From: Paraspadella gotoi
Lineage: Eukaryota; Chaetognatha
Reading direction: 5' to 3'
Length of the DNA: 64,000 nucleotides
Assembly (NCBI GenBank): GCA_051294375.1
Contig: CM119264.1
Span: forward strand, 16,651,245 to 16,715,244
Under the pieces are notes generated by a model, which ran no database searches, was not told where the DNA came from, and saw only the letters and a program-made list of their open reading frames with translations. A program made the position numbers and the translations under genes. How positions within the stretch are numbered: position 1 is the stretch's first letter; each line of letters opens with the position of its first letter. This document shows, piece after piece, positions 51,601 to 60,660 of the stretch.

Positions 51601-51718
51601 GTTGTCAGCGGCAGATATGCGCGCCAGGCTCAAGGCCAAGAAAAGGATGGACCCCAGAGAAAATGAGGCCCCAGGGATGAAGTTCAAAGAAAAGTACGAG
51701 CTCTTCCAGAAACTGTAG
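42580..51718 (+). CDS. NHERF1: NHERF-family scaffold, single PDZ and ezrin-binding tail
   Basis: Seven coding exons: 42580-42690, 44458-44533, 44913-45110, 45362-45411, 50495-50815, 51268-51351 and 51440-51718; 372 residues with all phases consistent. It is a cortical scaffold that ties membrane proteins to ERM proteins. Residues 12-100 form a PDZ domain very like NHERF PDZ1 (PRLCHLIKR, ligand loop GYGFNLHAE, then [23 protein letters not shown]). The middle is proline-rich ([12 protein letters not shown]). Exon 6 has PPPPYDS, a PPxY WW-domain ligand. The last 13 residues, [13 protein letters not shown], match the ERM FERM-binding helix. Vertebrate NHERF1 has two PDZ domains; I see no second one, even in the 5-kb intron 4. 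This agrees with the one-PDZ fly Sip1. Confidence 0.92.
42691..44457 (+). other. NHERF intron 1
   Basis: Contains degenerate AACCCT-type tracts (43496-43608 and 44206-44282), a CT run (43690-43715), a hammerhead-like motif (43761-43790) and the inverted partner (43885-44206) of the 29545 element. Confidence 0.7.
43761..43802 (+). ncRNA. Hammerhead-like motif, degenerate
   Basis: CTGATTA with the essential G lost, GGCTC/GAGCC stem, then AAAACATGTACG. Preceded by a CT tract, like its relatives. Confidence 0.35.
44458..44533 (+). CDS. NHERF1: NHERF exon 2
   Basis: Acceptor cgccttcag, [18 protein letters not shown]..., donor gtgaga, phase 1. Confidence 0.92.
44694..44854. mobile_element. Snap-back MITE in NHERF intron 2
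   Basis: Arms 44694-44752 and 44796-44854 are near-perfect reverse complements (about 59 bases, from AACAAGTTTGAGCAAACA to GTAATCAGCT) around a loop rich in TTAA repeats. Related single arms are at 8158, 38440 and 39597. No coding capacity. Confidence 0.85.
44913..45110 (+). CDS. NHERF1: NHERF exon 3
   Basis: Acceptor atttccag, [20 protein letters not shown]..., then the [11 protein letters not shown] linker; donor gtgcgt, phase 1. It ends the PDZ domain. Confidence 0.9.
45362..45411 (+). CDS. NHERF1: NHERF exon 4
   Basis: Small exon, [17 protein letters not shown], acceptor aattcttag, donor gtcagt, phase 0. No domain; supported by splice signals and phase only. Confidence 0.7.
45412..47284 (+). 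other. NHERF intron 4, first part
   Basis: AT-rich, no PDZ-coding exon seen. A GA-rich patch at 46740-46810 and a gacgaacagacagattgatgga fragment near 47210. Confidence 0.5.
47298..48127. mobile_element. Inverted-repeat element with hammerhead-like ends
   Basis: The left arm 47329-47427 and right arm 48029-48127 are about 99-base inverted repeats of high identity. Each contains a hammerhead-like block. AAGAAATATGTTA (13 bases) lies at 47285-47297 and again at 48126-48138, consistent with a target-site duplication. The interior has GA runs and a GC-richer part (47810-48010). No protein-coding frame. Confidence 0.75.
48035..48072 (+). ncRNA. Hammerhead-like motif in right arm
   Basis: CTGAAGA (position 7 is variable in hammerheads), bulged A, stem GGCTT/AAGCC, GAAAC, then ATGTCCG. 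Mirrored in the left arm at 47393-47421. Core bases are present except for the extra A before stem II. Confidence 0.45.
48513..48728 (-). mobile_element. tRNA-derived SINE
   Basis: On the - strand it has a perfect T-arm at 48632-48648 (CCGGG, loop GTTCTAG, CCCGG), serving as a B-box, preceded by a GGAGG/CCTCC-paired segment resembling a tRNA 5' half. Second copy at 34452-34646, fragment at 10738. Confidence 0.72.
48800..49140. repeat. Dispersed repeat, two tandem partial copies
   Basis: GGGGCAAGATAGCTAATTTATTAAAT occurs at 48810 and again at 49075, each followed by an A/T-rich tail. Between them, aggatctaatacttaag as at 11168. Confidence 0.65.
49141..50494 (+). other. NHERF intron 4, last part
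   Basis: AT-rich, no exon or repeat I can assign. Confidence 0.45.
50495..50815 (+). CDS. NHERF1: NHERF exon 5
   Basis: Acceptor ccgtttacag, 107 codons beginning [14 protein letters not shown], Pro-rich. Donor gttggg is weak, but no better one lies before the in-frame stop eight bases on. Confidence 0.82.
51150..51190 (+). ncRNA. Hammerhead-like motif, best-preserved core
   Basis: In NHERF intron 5: CTGATGA (51153-51159), one bulged A, stem GGCTC/GAGCC with a six-base loop, then GAAA. Preceded by a GA/CT patch at 51059-51105. Cleavage-site strand and stems I/III not resolved. Confidence 0.45.
51268..51351 (+). CDS. NHERF1: NHERF exon 6 with PPxY motif
   Basis: Acceptor tttcattcag, 28 codons including [12 protein letters not shown], donor gtaagt, phase 0. 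Confidence 0.85.
51440..51718 (+). CDS. NHERF1: NHERF exon 7, ezrin-binding tail
   Basis: Acceptor ctacttatag, Ser-rich stretch, then basic [12 protein letters not shown] and the terminal [13 protein letters not shown] before TAG. Confidence 0.92.
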   Translation: MTPEASPHSSPSSGPQFSTAQFSERDSPKSATSGSSAAAMTNNNLPRDGDPVFTLSAADMRARLKAKKRMDPRENEAPGMKFKEKYELFQKL

Positions 51719-51736
51719 GTGACGTCATTGTTGTCA

Positions 51737-51760
51737 AAAAAAAAAAAAAAAAAAAAAAAC
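51737..51760. repeat. Poly-A tract
   Basis: About 22 A just after the NHERF stop codon, inside its 3' UTR. Confidence 0.85.
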
Positions 51761-52280
51761 AGCAGCTGGTGTTTGGCCTTTTGCTAGAAGATTATGGCGT
51801 CTAAGGCAATGTCAGATAAACTTTATCGTCCAAGTTCGTGATTTTTCTAAATCCACTGGAAAGGGCGAGTTCGCCCATTTGACCGGAGCTTGAATCCCGG
51901 TTTTATTGAAACTATATTCTTCTGTGCCTTGCATATTTTTGAGCACATTCTCTTGTTGATCTTTCCGGCCCTCTTTTTCCCTCCGAGACGCACAGTTAAC
52001 CATTCCATATTTTGTTTTACGCACTACATTCGAAAAATAATTTTTGAAGAAATTTGCTTTTCAGACCGTCCTTGAAACGTTTTGGAGAGAAGTTAGTATA
52101 TAAGCAACAGCTCATCTTACCTATAAACTAAATAATATAGATTTAGTTATTCACAAGTAACTTTTGTTTTTAGCCCGTCTTTATCTTATTAAATATACAT
52201 ACATATAGCAGCGGGGTAGTTTCTGGACACTAATTAAAGCGAACACTTATGAATGTTAAATTTGAATCATTCAGTTACAA

Positions 52281-52286
52281 AATAAA
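52281..52286 (+). terminator. Possible NHERF polyadenylation signal
   Basis: AATAAA about 560 bases after the NHERF stop. It is the plain hexamer in AT-rich DNA, so chance is likely. Confidence 0.3.
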
Positions 52287-53694
52287 TTAGGATATTAGCA
52301 GCGGATTATCTGTTATGGATAACCAGAATTTCTTTAATTAAATATACTATAAAGAGTTTCATTATATAATTGTGTAATTGTATAAAACTGAAAATTTAGA
52401 TATAGATATATCATCACTGTCCTTCACAATGGATGCCTTTATAATGATCCTATTATTTAGTAGTCAAAAAATTTGAATAAAATTATTACGCTGGTAGTTC
52501 TTTTTCTATTATCATGTAGCTTTTTTCATCATTGAATTCGAATTCGCGACTTTTAATATTACAATTATCCTTTTTTTATTATTCTTCAATCTTTCTCTAT
52601 TTAGGTTTTTCTTTTAAATTTTTTTTTTATTTTGAAAATTTTTTATTTTTATGTTTTTAATTTTTAATTTTTAAAATAATTTTTCCTTTTTTATATCTAA
52701 GTAAATTTTAGTAAAAATTGGTTCTTTTTTGATATATCTAATTTTGTTTATTAACTCTCAAATTGGTCCATATTAATTTAAGATCTTAAAATCAGAATAT
52801 TGACCCTACTTTCTGATATTTTTACACTGGTTTCTATTAATAATATGAATTGGTTTTTCATATATCAAACAAGGTATAAAACGTATAAAACCGAGTTTTT
52901 GTATTTCTATTTTTTTTTTTTTTTTAATGGGTATTCATGGTCCAGACTTTTGCTGTCCCGTTGCTACATTTAAATCTTTAAAAATATTTTTTGTGACTTC
53001 ATTACTTGCTACGAAATGGTTTAGAATTCTTGCTGCTATACTCGCTTAATAAGCAAACATGTTAATTGAGTTAAAATTATTTGTTACTAAAAGTAAATAA
53101 ATTTATTTTAATCATTTCTGCTATATATATATATAAATCTTTCATCAGTAAATCAATTTCATTCTAATTGTCTCTGCAGTCTGCACCATTAGTTTACGAT
53201 CTTACTTAAGGTTCCGAGGATATTTTTTTAATTGTTGAAACAAAGATTATTTCTGTTGGGCTGATTAAAATAAATTTTACGTGTGCGGCCCGTAGTACAT
53301 ATATTCGTTTGTTTTGCATTTCAAATTTTTCGCCTCAAATAATAACTTCGACTGAGGCACTTATTTTTATTATGTATAATTATTTTAAAAATCTTTAGCT
53401 TTCAAACGATTTTACATGTATGTATGTACAAAAACCTGTTTTGAAAGCTAATTAAGACTCCTCCTAGTCAATACATTGATTTTTTTTTATTTAGAAGCGT
53501 CAATATAATTGAGTGTACTTGATTAAATTAAAATATGGCTATCAATTTGCTTTTAAATCCGCTGTATTAAATTTAATACAATCATCAAAAAATTAGATGA
53601 TTTTTAAAAATATATACAGTAATAGCCGCCATGCAATAAAAGTTGTTTTTGCAATTGCTGGTTAGTCTAAAAATTAAATCAAAATGGGCTGAAT
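52287..53694. other. AT-rich intergenic, no gene recognised
   Basis: Strongly AT-rich, T-runs and a short (TA)n at about 53121-53135. Nothing coding recognised. Confidence 0.45.
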
Positions 53695-53805
53695 CACCCC
53701 GTAAAAGAAAATATAAATAACCCATTTTTAAAACACAAAAAAATGAAAAACATGTTTTTACTTGTGTTTTAAAAATGGCTTGTTTATATTTTCTTTTACA
53801 GGGTG
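53695..53805. mobile_element. Hairpin MITE
   Basis: Begins CACCCCGTAAAAGAAAATAT and ends ATATTTTCTTTTACAGGGTG. Arms of about 43 bases pair almost fully, loop about 23 bases. No coding frame. Confidence 0.75.
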
Positions 53806-55178
53806 TCTAGACAAGGAAACCGATAGGAAGAAGTTGCCTAAATCAGTTGAACTTTGTTCAAGGCTTGTAATTGTATCTCGAATTAGTTAAAAAATAAGGA
53901 TTTTTCCCTTTTTTTTTGTAAGGAGAGCAACGTGAGAGGGAGCTGGATTACTTTCTTTACCTTTTAAGTAAGGATTACCATTATTAAAACAAAATGTACC
54001 TAATTTTATGTTTCCCGAAAATGTGAATATATTTAAATTTTGCTCTGATTTTTGACGACTCGATACTAACTTCCCCTTTTTTCTCATAAATTTAAACATA
54101 AAACTTCCCCAAAATTTTTTTCGGCTGTATATAAACACTGAAACGTGATATGGCTAAATAAAGTAAATTATATTTTTTGTGGTTAACTGAAAAAGAATTT
54201 AAAACGACATGATTATTTTCTGTACATCAAGTAAATACGGAAAAGTTTCCATCCACGAAATTATATTTAAATTCATTTTTAAACAATAAACATAACAATA
54301 GATTATTGAAACTAATGTATATTTAAAAATAATTATAAATACTTTTCGACCTTTACATAAATGAAATAAGATTTTAAAGTAATTTTTGTGATTTATAGGG
54401 AACAATGAGATAGTTTAAATAGAATGAGAGCGCAAAATGAGCCGCTACAAATGTCTCATCGTAAAACAAAATATATATATAGCAATTTTTGAAAAAAAAA
54501 GGTGAAAAATGAATTAGTCACATATGATCAAAATTCACAATCGTAACGATAGTTGGCTGCAATTTGCTGAGAAACGCAAAATCGACTGAGACTAGCTAGA
54601 AAGTCCGCCAATTCACTTTTTTCCAAGAAGAAACTTATAAATGGGGTATAGAAAATGTGATCGGATCATTCAAGTCCTTTTTTTACCAATCCAAAACTCC
54701 TTTCCTTGGTTCACTTTCCGTACTGCATAAGCTTGAAAAGAATGTCGTATTTAAAAGACGGTTAAGACTCCCTGCTCGCAAAAAAGAACATCATTGGAAA
54801 TAAAAAAAAAATTTCAAAACGTTGCTCTTGGAGTATTTTTAAAAACAAAATATCTGCGTTTTCTACATTGCGATTCGTCATCCGTGACGGTGTAAAATTT
54901 TGCCTCCTTGAAAAAGAATACACATTAAAATAGCATTTTAATTTTCCAAAATTTTTACTATTTTTTAAAAATCATAGCTCGTACGTATATAATTATCAGC
55001 TTGAATTTAGGACTGCGTTTTTAAAAAATCTACCTCTGCGAAATTTGCAATTAGGTCGTATCTATAATACATGAATATGAAAAGATATGGCAATCTTTTT
55101 TGCATTTCAGACAAATAATAGAAAGAAAGAATTTAGATTGTAATCGCAATGTGGGACGGGCAAGACCACTTGCAATGG
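53806..55178. other. 3' flank of p75NTR-like gene
   Basis: AT-rich. The part next to 55178 is presumably the receptor's 3' UTR. No gene recognised. Confidence 0.4.
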
Positions 55179-55888
55179 TCAAACCATCTCGCCGTGAGGA
55201 AAGGTGCCGAGGTGGGCGGAGAAGTTGGATTTCGGTTGAGCCTCGAGATGAGGTGCTGACGCCGCAATGCCGCCTCTGGAAAAGTCGAAGCCTCCTCTGG
55301 GAAAACTGTTTCGGTCGCCGCCTGCTAGCGAAGGGGGCGCTGTGACAGCGTCCGCGCCCAAATGAGGAGACGTCACTGTTGGCGGGGCTGAGTGAGACGG
55401 CGAAACAATAGCGTTGCTGTCGGTGCTGGGTCTCGTGATGGCGACGTCGTCTAACTTCCACCTCTGGGGACTCGTCCCCGAGTGCCGCGTCGTGGGCGCC
55501 ATCATGGTTGCTTGCCGAGTCGTTGCCGCGACGGCGTTGACTCCGTGCACGCGGGTCAGACGATCGGCCGAGGTCGTTACGGCGTGCGTACTGAGAACGG
55601 CGACGAAGTCGTGTCGCCCAAACTTGCGCGCCAGAGCCTGGAGAGCCGCCACCGTGGCGCCTTCATTCTTCATCCAATCCGAAAGCATATAGCGCACGGC
55701 TGGAAGTTGAGGCTTCTCGCGTTCGCTGCGCATCTCGAAGGCGGCAATTCGCGACGTGCTGAACCCCATTTCCCTGGCCATTTGTTTCCAGGTGTAAGCG
55801 GGACCCAGATTGACAGTGAGATGAGCCTCAATCTCGCGGCGTTTTATGGAGGGAAGGTCTCGGACGCGCGTCGAAGGATCAAGCGGGC
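55179..55888 (-). CDS. NGFR: p75NTR-like death-domain exon and tail
   Basis: Acceptor ttactcaacctcag, then PLDPSTRVRDLPSIKRRE, the death domain, the long low-complexity tail and stop TGA. C-terminus GEMV is a possible but non-class-I PDZ end. Confidence 0.9.
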
Positions 55889-58057
55889 CTGAGGTTGAGT
55901 AAAAATGGTCAGATTCAATGTACAGTACAATTCCATTAGTTTTAGGTATAAAGATCAACAAAGCACATCTGCCATGCTACCAATACTTTATAGTATGTTG
56001 GTATACTAGCGTGGAGCAAATGAGCCCAAACATTTATAATTTTTTGCCTAATGGTTTATATATGACCTACAAAATATATTTTTTTAATATTTTTATGAGA
56101 ACACTATAGTATTTTAAGTGGTTTTTCCAAATACGCCAAAATCTCGGTCGGCGAAAGTAAAATTTTACCTCTTACAGATTCTATTCTATTCTATATTTCT
56201 CTAACGTCAACCATTCTTTTAATAAATTTGATTCATTGTTTGTATTTATCGTTCCACGACGATTGAACCAGGGTTGTTCACTAGTGGGTCTGTACAGCCT
56301 GTACGTCTCTTCTCTAGCTGTCCACAATTAATTTCTTCACCTCTTGCATCTTTTATTTATTCCCGTCCTTCCTCCCGATCCCTTCCCCCATCTCCGTTGA
56401 AAATTGGATGTGTAACTGATAGGCCTCAGAGCGAAATGAGCCGCCGTCCCGGGTGGGTTCCCTGGGGAGTGGGGAGTCTCGGCCTGCCTGCCGTTTTCAT
56501 TGGCTCTATCGTTCCCGAGAAGTTCGACCAATTGTAGCTCGAGATTCGCTGCTCAGGTTTCCAACCCGGAAAAAAAGTATAAAGAGGGGTGAGGGCTTTT
56601 TTGGGAGAGTGGGATGACTCCCAGCGGACTTGGAAAGGAATTCGGCTTGAAGCCTTAATAATGGGATACTCACTCGCTCTCTTTCTCTCCCTTTCGGATT
56701 CTCTCGCAATTTAAGATTTTTCAAAGATGCTCCTTTGTCGGCCCCGTTTCTTACTTTTTAATTTCATTCTCAAATCAAAATTTTTTTTAAAGTCCATCGA
56801 GAGTTTCGTCGGCGAAATTAAATACTAGAAAATTCAATTTCTTCTTTTTTTATTGAATTTTTTTGGGGGAGTCAAATTCGTTTTTTTATTCCAACAATCT
56901 CAAATAATTTTATAATTAATAATAAATATAATTGTTTCTTCTATAATTTGAGAAACGTATTGCTATTTTTGTACAGAATTGCACTGGGTAGTTAAAACGT
57001 GCCACTCATTTGATGAACCTTTTTGAATCTTTTTGATATTCAATATTTTATAATTAAATATATTTTAATATTTACTATAATTTTTGGTCTTCGGATGGTC
57101 CAAATTAAAAGAATTATTTTATATTTCAGTCCTGTGAAAAAAAAATAAGAGTCTCCTCTTTTTTTTGCACAGGACTGTATAATATATTAAAATTACCCAA
57201 AACTTCTTTCTACATATAACGACGGTGTTTTGATATTTAGAAAGTATTAAGTATTTTACACTAATTTTTGGGTTATTTTTCTTTTCAATCAAACAACGCA
57301 TAATTTAAGAAAACGTCTGACAATCGAACAAAAAAAAAATAGGACGCAAAAAACGTCAAACAGGGTATAAATTAAAACAAACAATCTTTTATTATTATTA
57401 AGTGAAAAATAATAAAAAAAAATATTTTTCCGGCATCCGGTACATCCGGACACGTCTTGATCTTTCATCAATCACCTTGAAAGGCCTTTCCATCCGGATC
57501 TAGGAAGATGCCACTGTCGGAGCCTGGCGTCTTTCTCTGATCGAATCCGAGGAATACAGCGTGGCTAGGATGTAATTGCATGTGCTGCGGGTCGTGGGCG
57601 TGATAAGGGAAGCTCCCGCGTGCGGCGGCAAAAGTGGGATCAAGGAGCGAGGTGAGGACGCCGCCGTACTGGGATCCGTGATGGGAAGAGAGGTATCCGC
57701 CCGAGGCTGTTATAAGTTATGTCACAAATCAGCTTCTTTCGTTAGACAAACTTAGTGGTAAATGCATTGAATTTGGAGTAGTTCACAGTTGAAATTATGT
57801 TTAAATGTAAACGAACTACTATTAATATTGTTTTCCATTACGTGCGAACTTACCTGCGGCCTTTCGTTGCTGGCACATTCTCCAATGTTTAACAGCTACG
57901 TAGCCGATAAGACCGACGACGATTAGGCCCAGGAGGAAGCAATAGATGGGAATAATGTCGACCCCACTAGGACCTCTGCCCGCTGGGGGAGCAGCCCCTG
58001 AAGCGGGATATAATCCTTCGGGGGCCGGGGTTGGTGGCGGCTGACCGAAGCTTTTCC
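55179..58057 (-). CDS. NGFR: p75NTR-like death receptor, C-terminal three exons (partial)
   Basis: Exons on the - strand 58057-57854, 57706-57476 and 55888-55179, all joined in phase 1. Single-pass TNF-receptor-superfamily protein of the neurotrophin-receptor type. Exon 1 seen here has a Pro/Gly-rich stalk and a transmembrane segment beginning IIPIYCFLLGLIVVGLIGY, which aligns without gaps to the vertebrate p75NTR segment including its Cys. Exon 2 gives a juxtamembrane region with GSDSGIFLD, like the SDSGI motif of p75NTR. Exon 3 starts with a death domain (about 85 residues: LPSIKRREIEAHL, YTWKQMAREMGF, LSDWMKNEGATVAALQAL) and ends with an unusual 135-residue Ser/Thr/Ala/Pro-rich tail. Extracellular cysteine-rich repeats are not found up to 64000 and are probably outside the window. 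Confidence 0.9.
55889..57475 (-). other. Intron of p75NTR-like gene
   Basis: Contains a GC-richer block at 56270-56660 with open frames but no recognisable domain or matching splice phase. Possibly a repeat related in composition to 47810-48010. Confidence 0.5.
57476..57706 (-). CDS. NGFR: p75NTR-like juxtamembrane exon
   Basis: Acceptor cttataacag, donor CAAG then gtgatt. 77 residues, His/Gly/Ser-rich, with KTPGSDSGIFLDPDG near its end. Confidence 0.85.
57854..58057 (-). CDS. NGFR: p75NTR-like stalk and transmembrane exon
   Basis: Acceptor tttttgttgacag, donor GCAG then gtaagt. Encodes the Pro-rich stalk, the membrane span with a Cys near its outer end, and the basic stop-transfer KHWRMCQQRK. 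Confidence 0.9.
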
Positions 58058-58383
58058 CTGTCAACAAAAAATATAAGGAAAAAATAAGTTTGCCCTCCTC
58101 AGACAGTTGAAGATCTCGTATAAGTTTCGACAACGAAAATTGCTTCAGCCTAAAGTTTAGCTTTCTCCTAAGCTAATGGGACATTTTTAGTCGCATCTGC
58201 TTCAGCAGGAATAATCAACTTTGTCTTTCGGTCGCCACTACGACTACAACAACAACAACTTCACTCAAGCCATTTTATCAACTACAACGACAACCACCAT
58301 AATCACTAGCTCAATGCATAATATAATATATATATAATGACAACCACAAGAACCACAACCATAATACCCGCCATAAAAAGTGC

Positions 58384-58421
58384 GACTACGTTTACTATCA
58401 GTGATAGTAGACGTAGTTGCT
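58384..58421. repeat. 18-base-pair hairpin
   Basis: CGACTACGTTTACTATCA followed after two bases by its near complement GATAGTAGACGTAGTTG. Lies just upstream of the transmembrane exon. Confidence 0.55.
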
Positions 58422-58489
58422 GTGTTATGAGCAGAAAAAAAAAGATTAAGAAAAAATTAAAAAATAATTAAAGAAAAATAAAGAAAGAA

Positions 58490-60420
58490 AGAAAGAAAGA
58501 AAGAAAAAGGTATCTAGCGGAAATTTATATCATTTTAAGAAGTATTTTGTTAAGAAGTATTTTTAAGTGTTTTTTTTTTTTTTTTCAAAAGACGCCAAAA
58601 CCCCGGTTGTAATCGTCCATCCTTTTCCGACTTTTACCTTCATTCCTTTCTTTTTATTTTTTCTTTTCATCTTTTCATTTTCTCCACCCTTATTACACTT
58701 TTTCGGTCCCCGTCGGTGCATTCTTCTTCTCCCCCACATCAATCGCTTCATCTCTCTCTCTCTGCGCCAGTCCGGATTTCGGAATCTCGGCCTTTCTCTC
58801 GTGTTTACAACCAGCGATTTCGCGCTGTTAACGAGAAAAATAAACTTCCCCGGGTTTTTGCGAAACGAATCTCCCATGTTATCGAAACTAAGTCTTTTGA
58901 ATAATGAACAGTCTTGAACAATGAACTAAGTAAATTCGATCCTCAAAAGGACACTCTTTCGTTGGTTCATTCGATCCTAATGCTGAACGCTTTCGAGACT
59001 AAACGCCGCCACGTTTCTAGATCGGTAGTTTCCTCTTCTCGCGGAGAAACAACCTTCCGTTCTTTTTCTCTCGCCCTCCCAACCCAGCATCTACTTCCCC
59101 TTCTGTCTTTCACCTTCTAGATTCTAGGACTGAACATCGAAATTAGTTTTTAAAACCACGGGATTTCATTTCCTCGCAATATTGCGATTTGGCCACTTCT
59201 CCGGTATTCCCAATACTTAAGCTAAGTTAATTTTCAATTTTTCATACTGGTTTCATTGCTAGTCTCTGTAATTTAGTAATACTAATTTTCAGTAAATTCT
59301 TTTCTTGGTCTTGGGAGATAAAAAGAAAAATTGTCGGCTCTTTGGCCAAAGAGGATGAATTCAACCAGAATTAATTTTGATCTGAAGCGAAGAAGACGAC
59401 GACGACGACGTCAGGCCGAGAAATGCGGCAACACCTCAAAGAAGCAAAAAAAAAAAAAAAAGACCGAGAAAATATTGTGTGTGTTTGAGTATGTGTGTAA
59501 ATGAGACAGAGAGAAAAAAAAACGCTTAATTTTTATGTATTTCCGAGCGAGAAGGAGACCCTAAAGATATCGGGGGATACATTTTGCTCTCTACGTAAAA
59601 GTCCTATAACATTGCCAACAAAAAAAGTTCGTGCGGCGATAAACGAGCGGGTAAAAAGTTTTACGACAAAAAATTACTAGAATTATTCTTCCTTCTCTTT
59701 TTTCCGTGTCGCTACTATCATAGAGTGTGCAATGACGTCGTCGTCGTCGTTTTACGGTGTATTTTCGTGCTCTCGCCAGCGGGTCGTTTCGACGTCGTTG
59801 TCATCGTCGTCGTCGTTCTTCTTAACTTGTAATTATGACTCTCCGACGAATGAGTCAAAAACGATGGGAAGGGAATAAGAGCTGCCTAATAATTAGTAAT
59901 TAAGTTTTGGCTAAGAAATTAAAAAGAAGTAACTATTGGCTTAGAAAAGGTCTTCATTGTTAAAAAAATTCGAAAAACTTTATTTTTAGTCAATTACGTT
60001 AATATTGTCCGAGAACCATTCTTGGATTGAAGATAGTTAAAAAAACACAAAAAAAACTAAAAATTAATGGAAAGCAACGTTGAAGCTTAAAATCATTTGT
60101 GCCTTATTCTTTCAGGGCGTAACCTGACGTCGACGAGCCGAAACGTGGCCATTAACAGGCGTGACGATGTCTAGGTCGGGGCATTAAAACGAGGCGGCTA
60201 TCTTTGCAGTTGGCGTGTCTGCGTAACAAAAAAAAAAAACGTCGGTGGCTCGACAAAGACAACGCAAGCGAGGGCCGCCGCCTTGGGTTAGCAGTTGGCG
60301 TTATACTGTCCGCGCAATGACTTTTCCGTTAGAAACCTCTTCGATCGTTCTTACTTGTCGAACCGCATTGTTTTCTGAACTTTCACGAATGGAGAAGCAA
60401 AGACCTTCAATTACTTTTGC
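58490..60420. other. Upstream of p75NTR-like exons, no gene recognised
   Basis: Short GAAA run (58484-58506), pyrimidine-rich DNA (58560-58760), (GAC)n at 59394-59411 and GTC-rich patches at 59731-59818. Several TGACGTCG CRE-like sites (59733, 60125). No cysteine-rich exon. Confidence 0.4.
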
Positions 60421-60422
60421 AC

Positions 60423-60660
60423 CTTTGACATGAATCCAAATAGGGTTGGAACCTTAAATCCGAATGCAATAATAGTTTTACACGGTGCTGCTTTGAATTT
60501 GACACATACGACAAGAACCTTAAATTCAAAGCCAATGGCGCCTTAATGTAAACCAAGACCCTTAAATCTAAACGTGATGGCGCCTTGACGTAAATGACGA
60601 GCATTAAATCCAGACGCGACGGCGTCTTGACAGAAATGACCCGGCGCTTAAATCGGTGAC
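60423..60660. repeat. Degenerate 50-60-base tandem repeat
   Basis: About four imperfect units built on CTTAAATCC(A/T)AACGCGACGGCGCCTTGACGTAAATGACG, diverging to the left. Confidence 0.6.

Noticed and set aside
56274-56537. 87-codon open frame in the receptor intron
   Set aside because: No domain, wrong strand for the gene, composition like a GC-rich repeat body.
60120-60150. CTGACGTCGACGAGCCGAAACG as another hammerhead-like core
   Set aside because: No stem II can form between the conserved pieces and it lacks the family flanks; probably chance.
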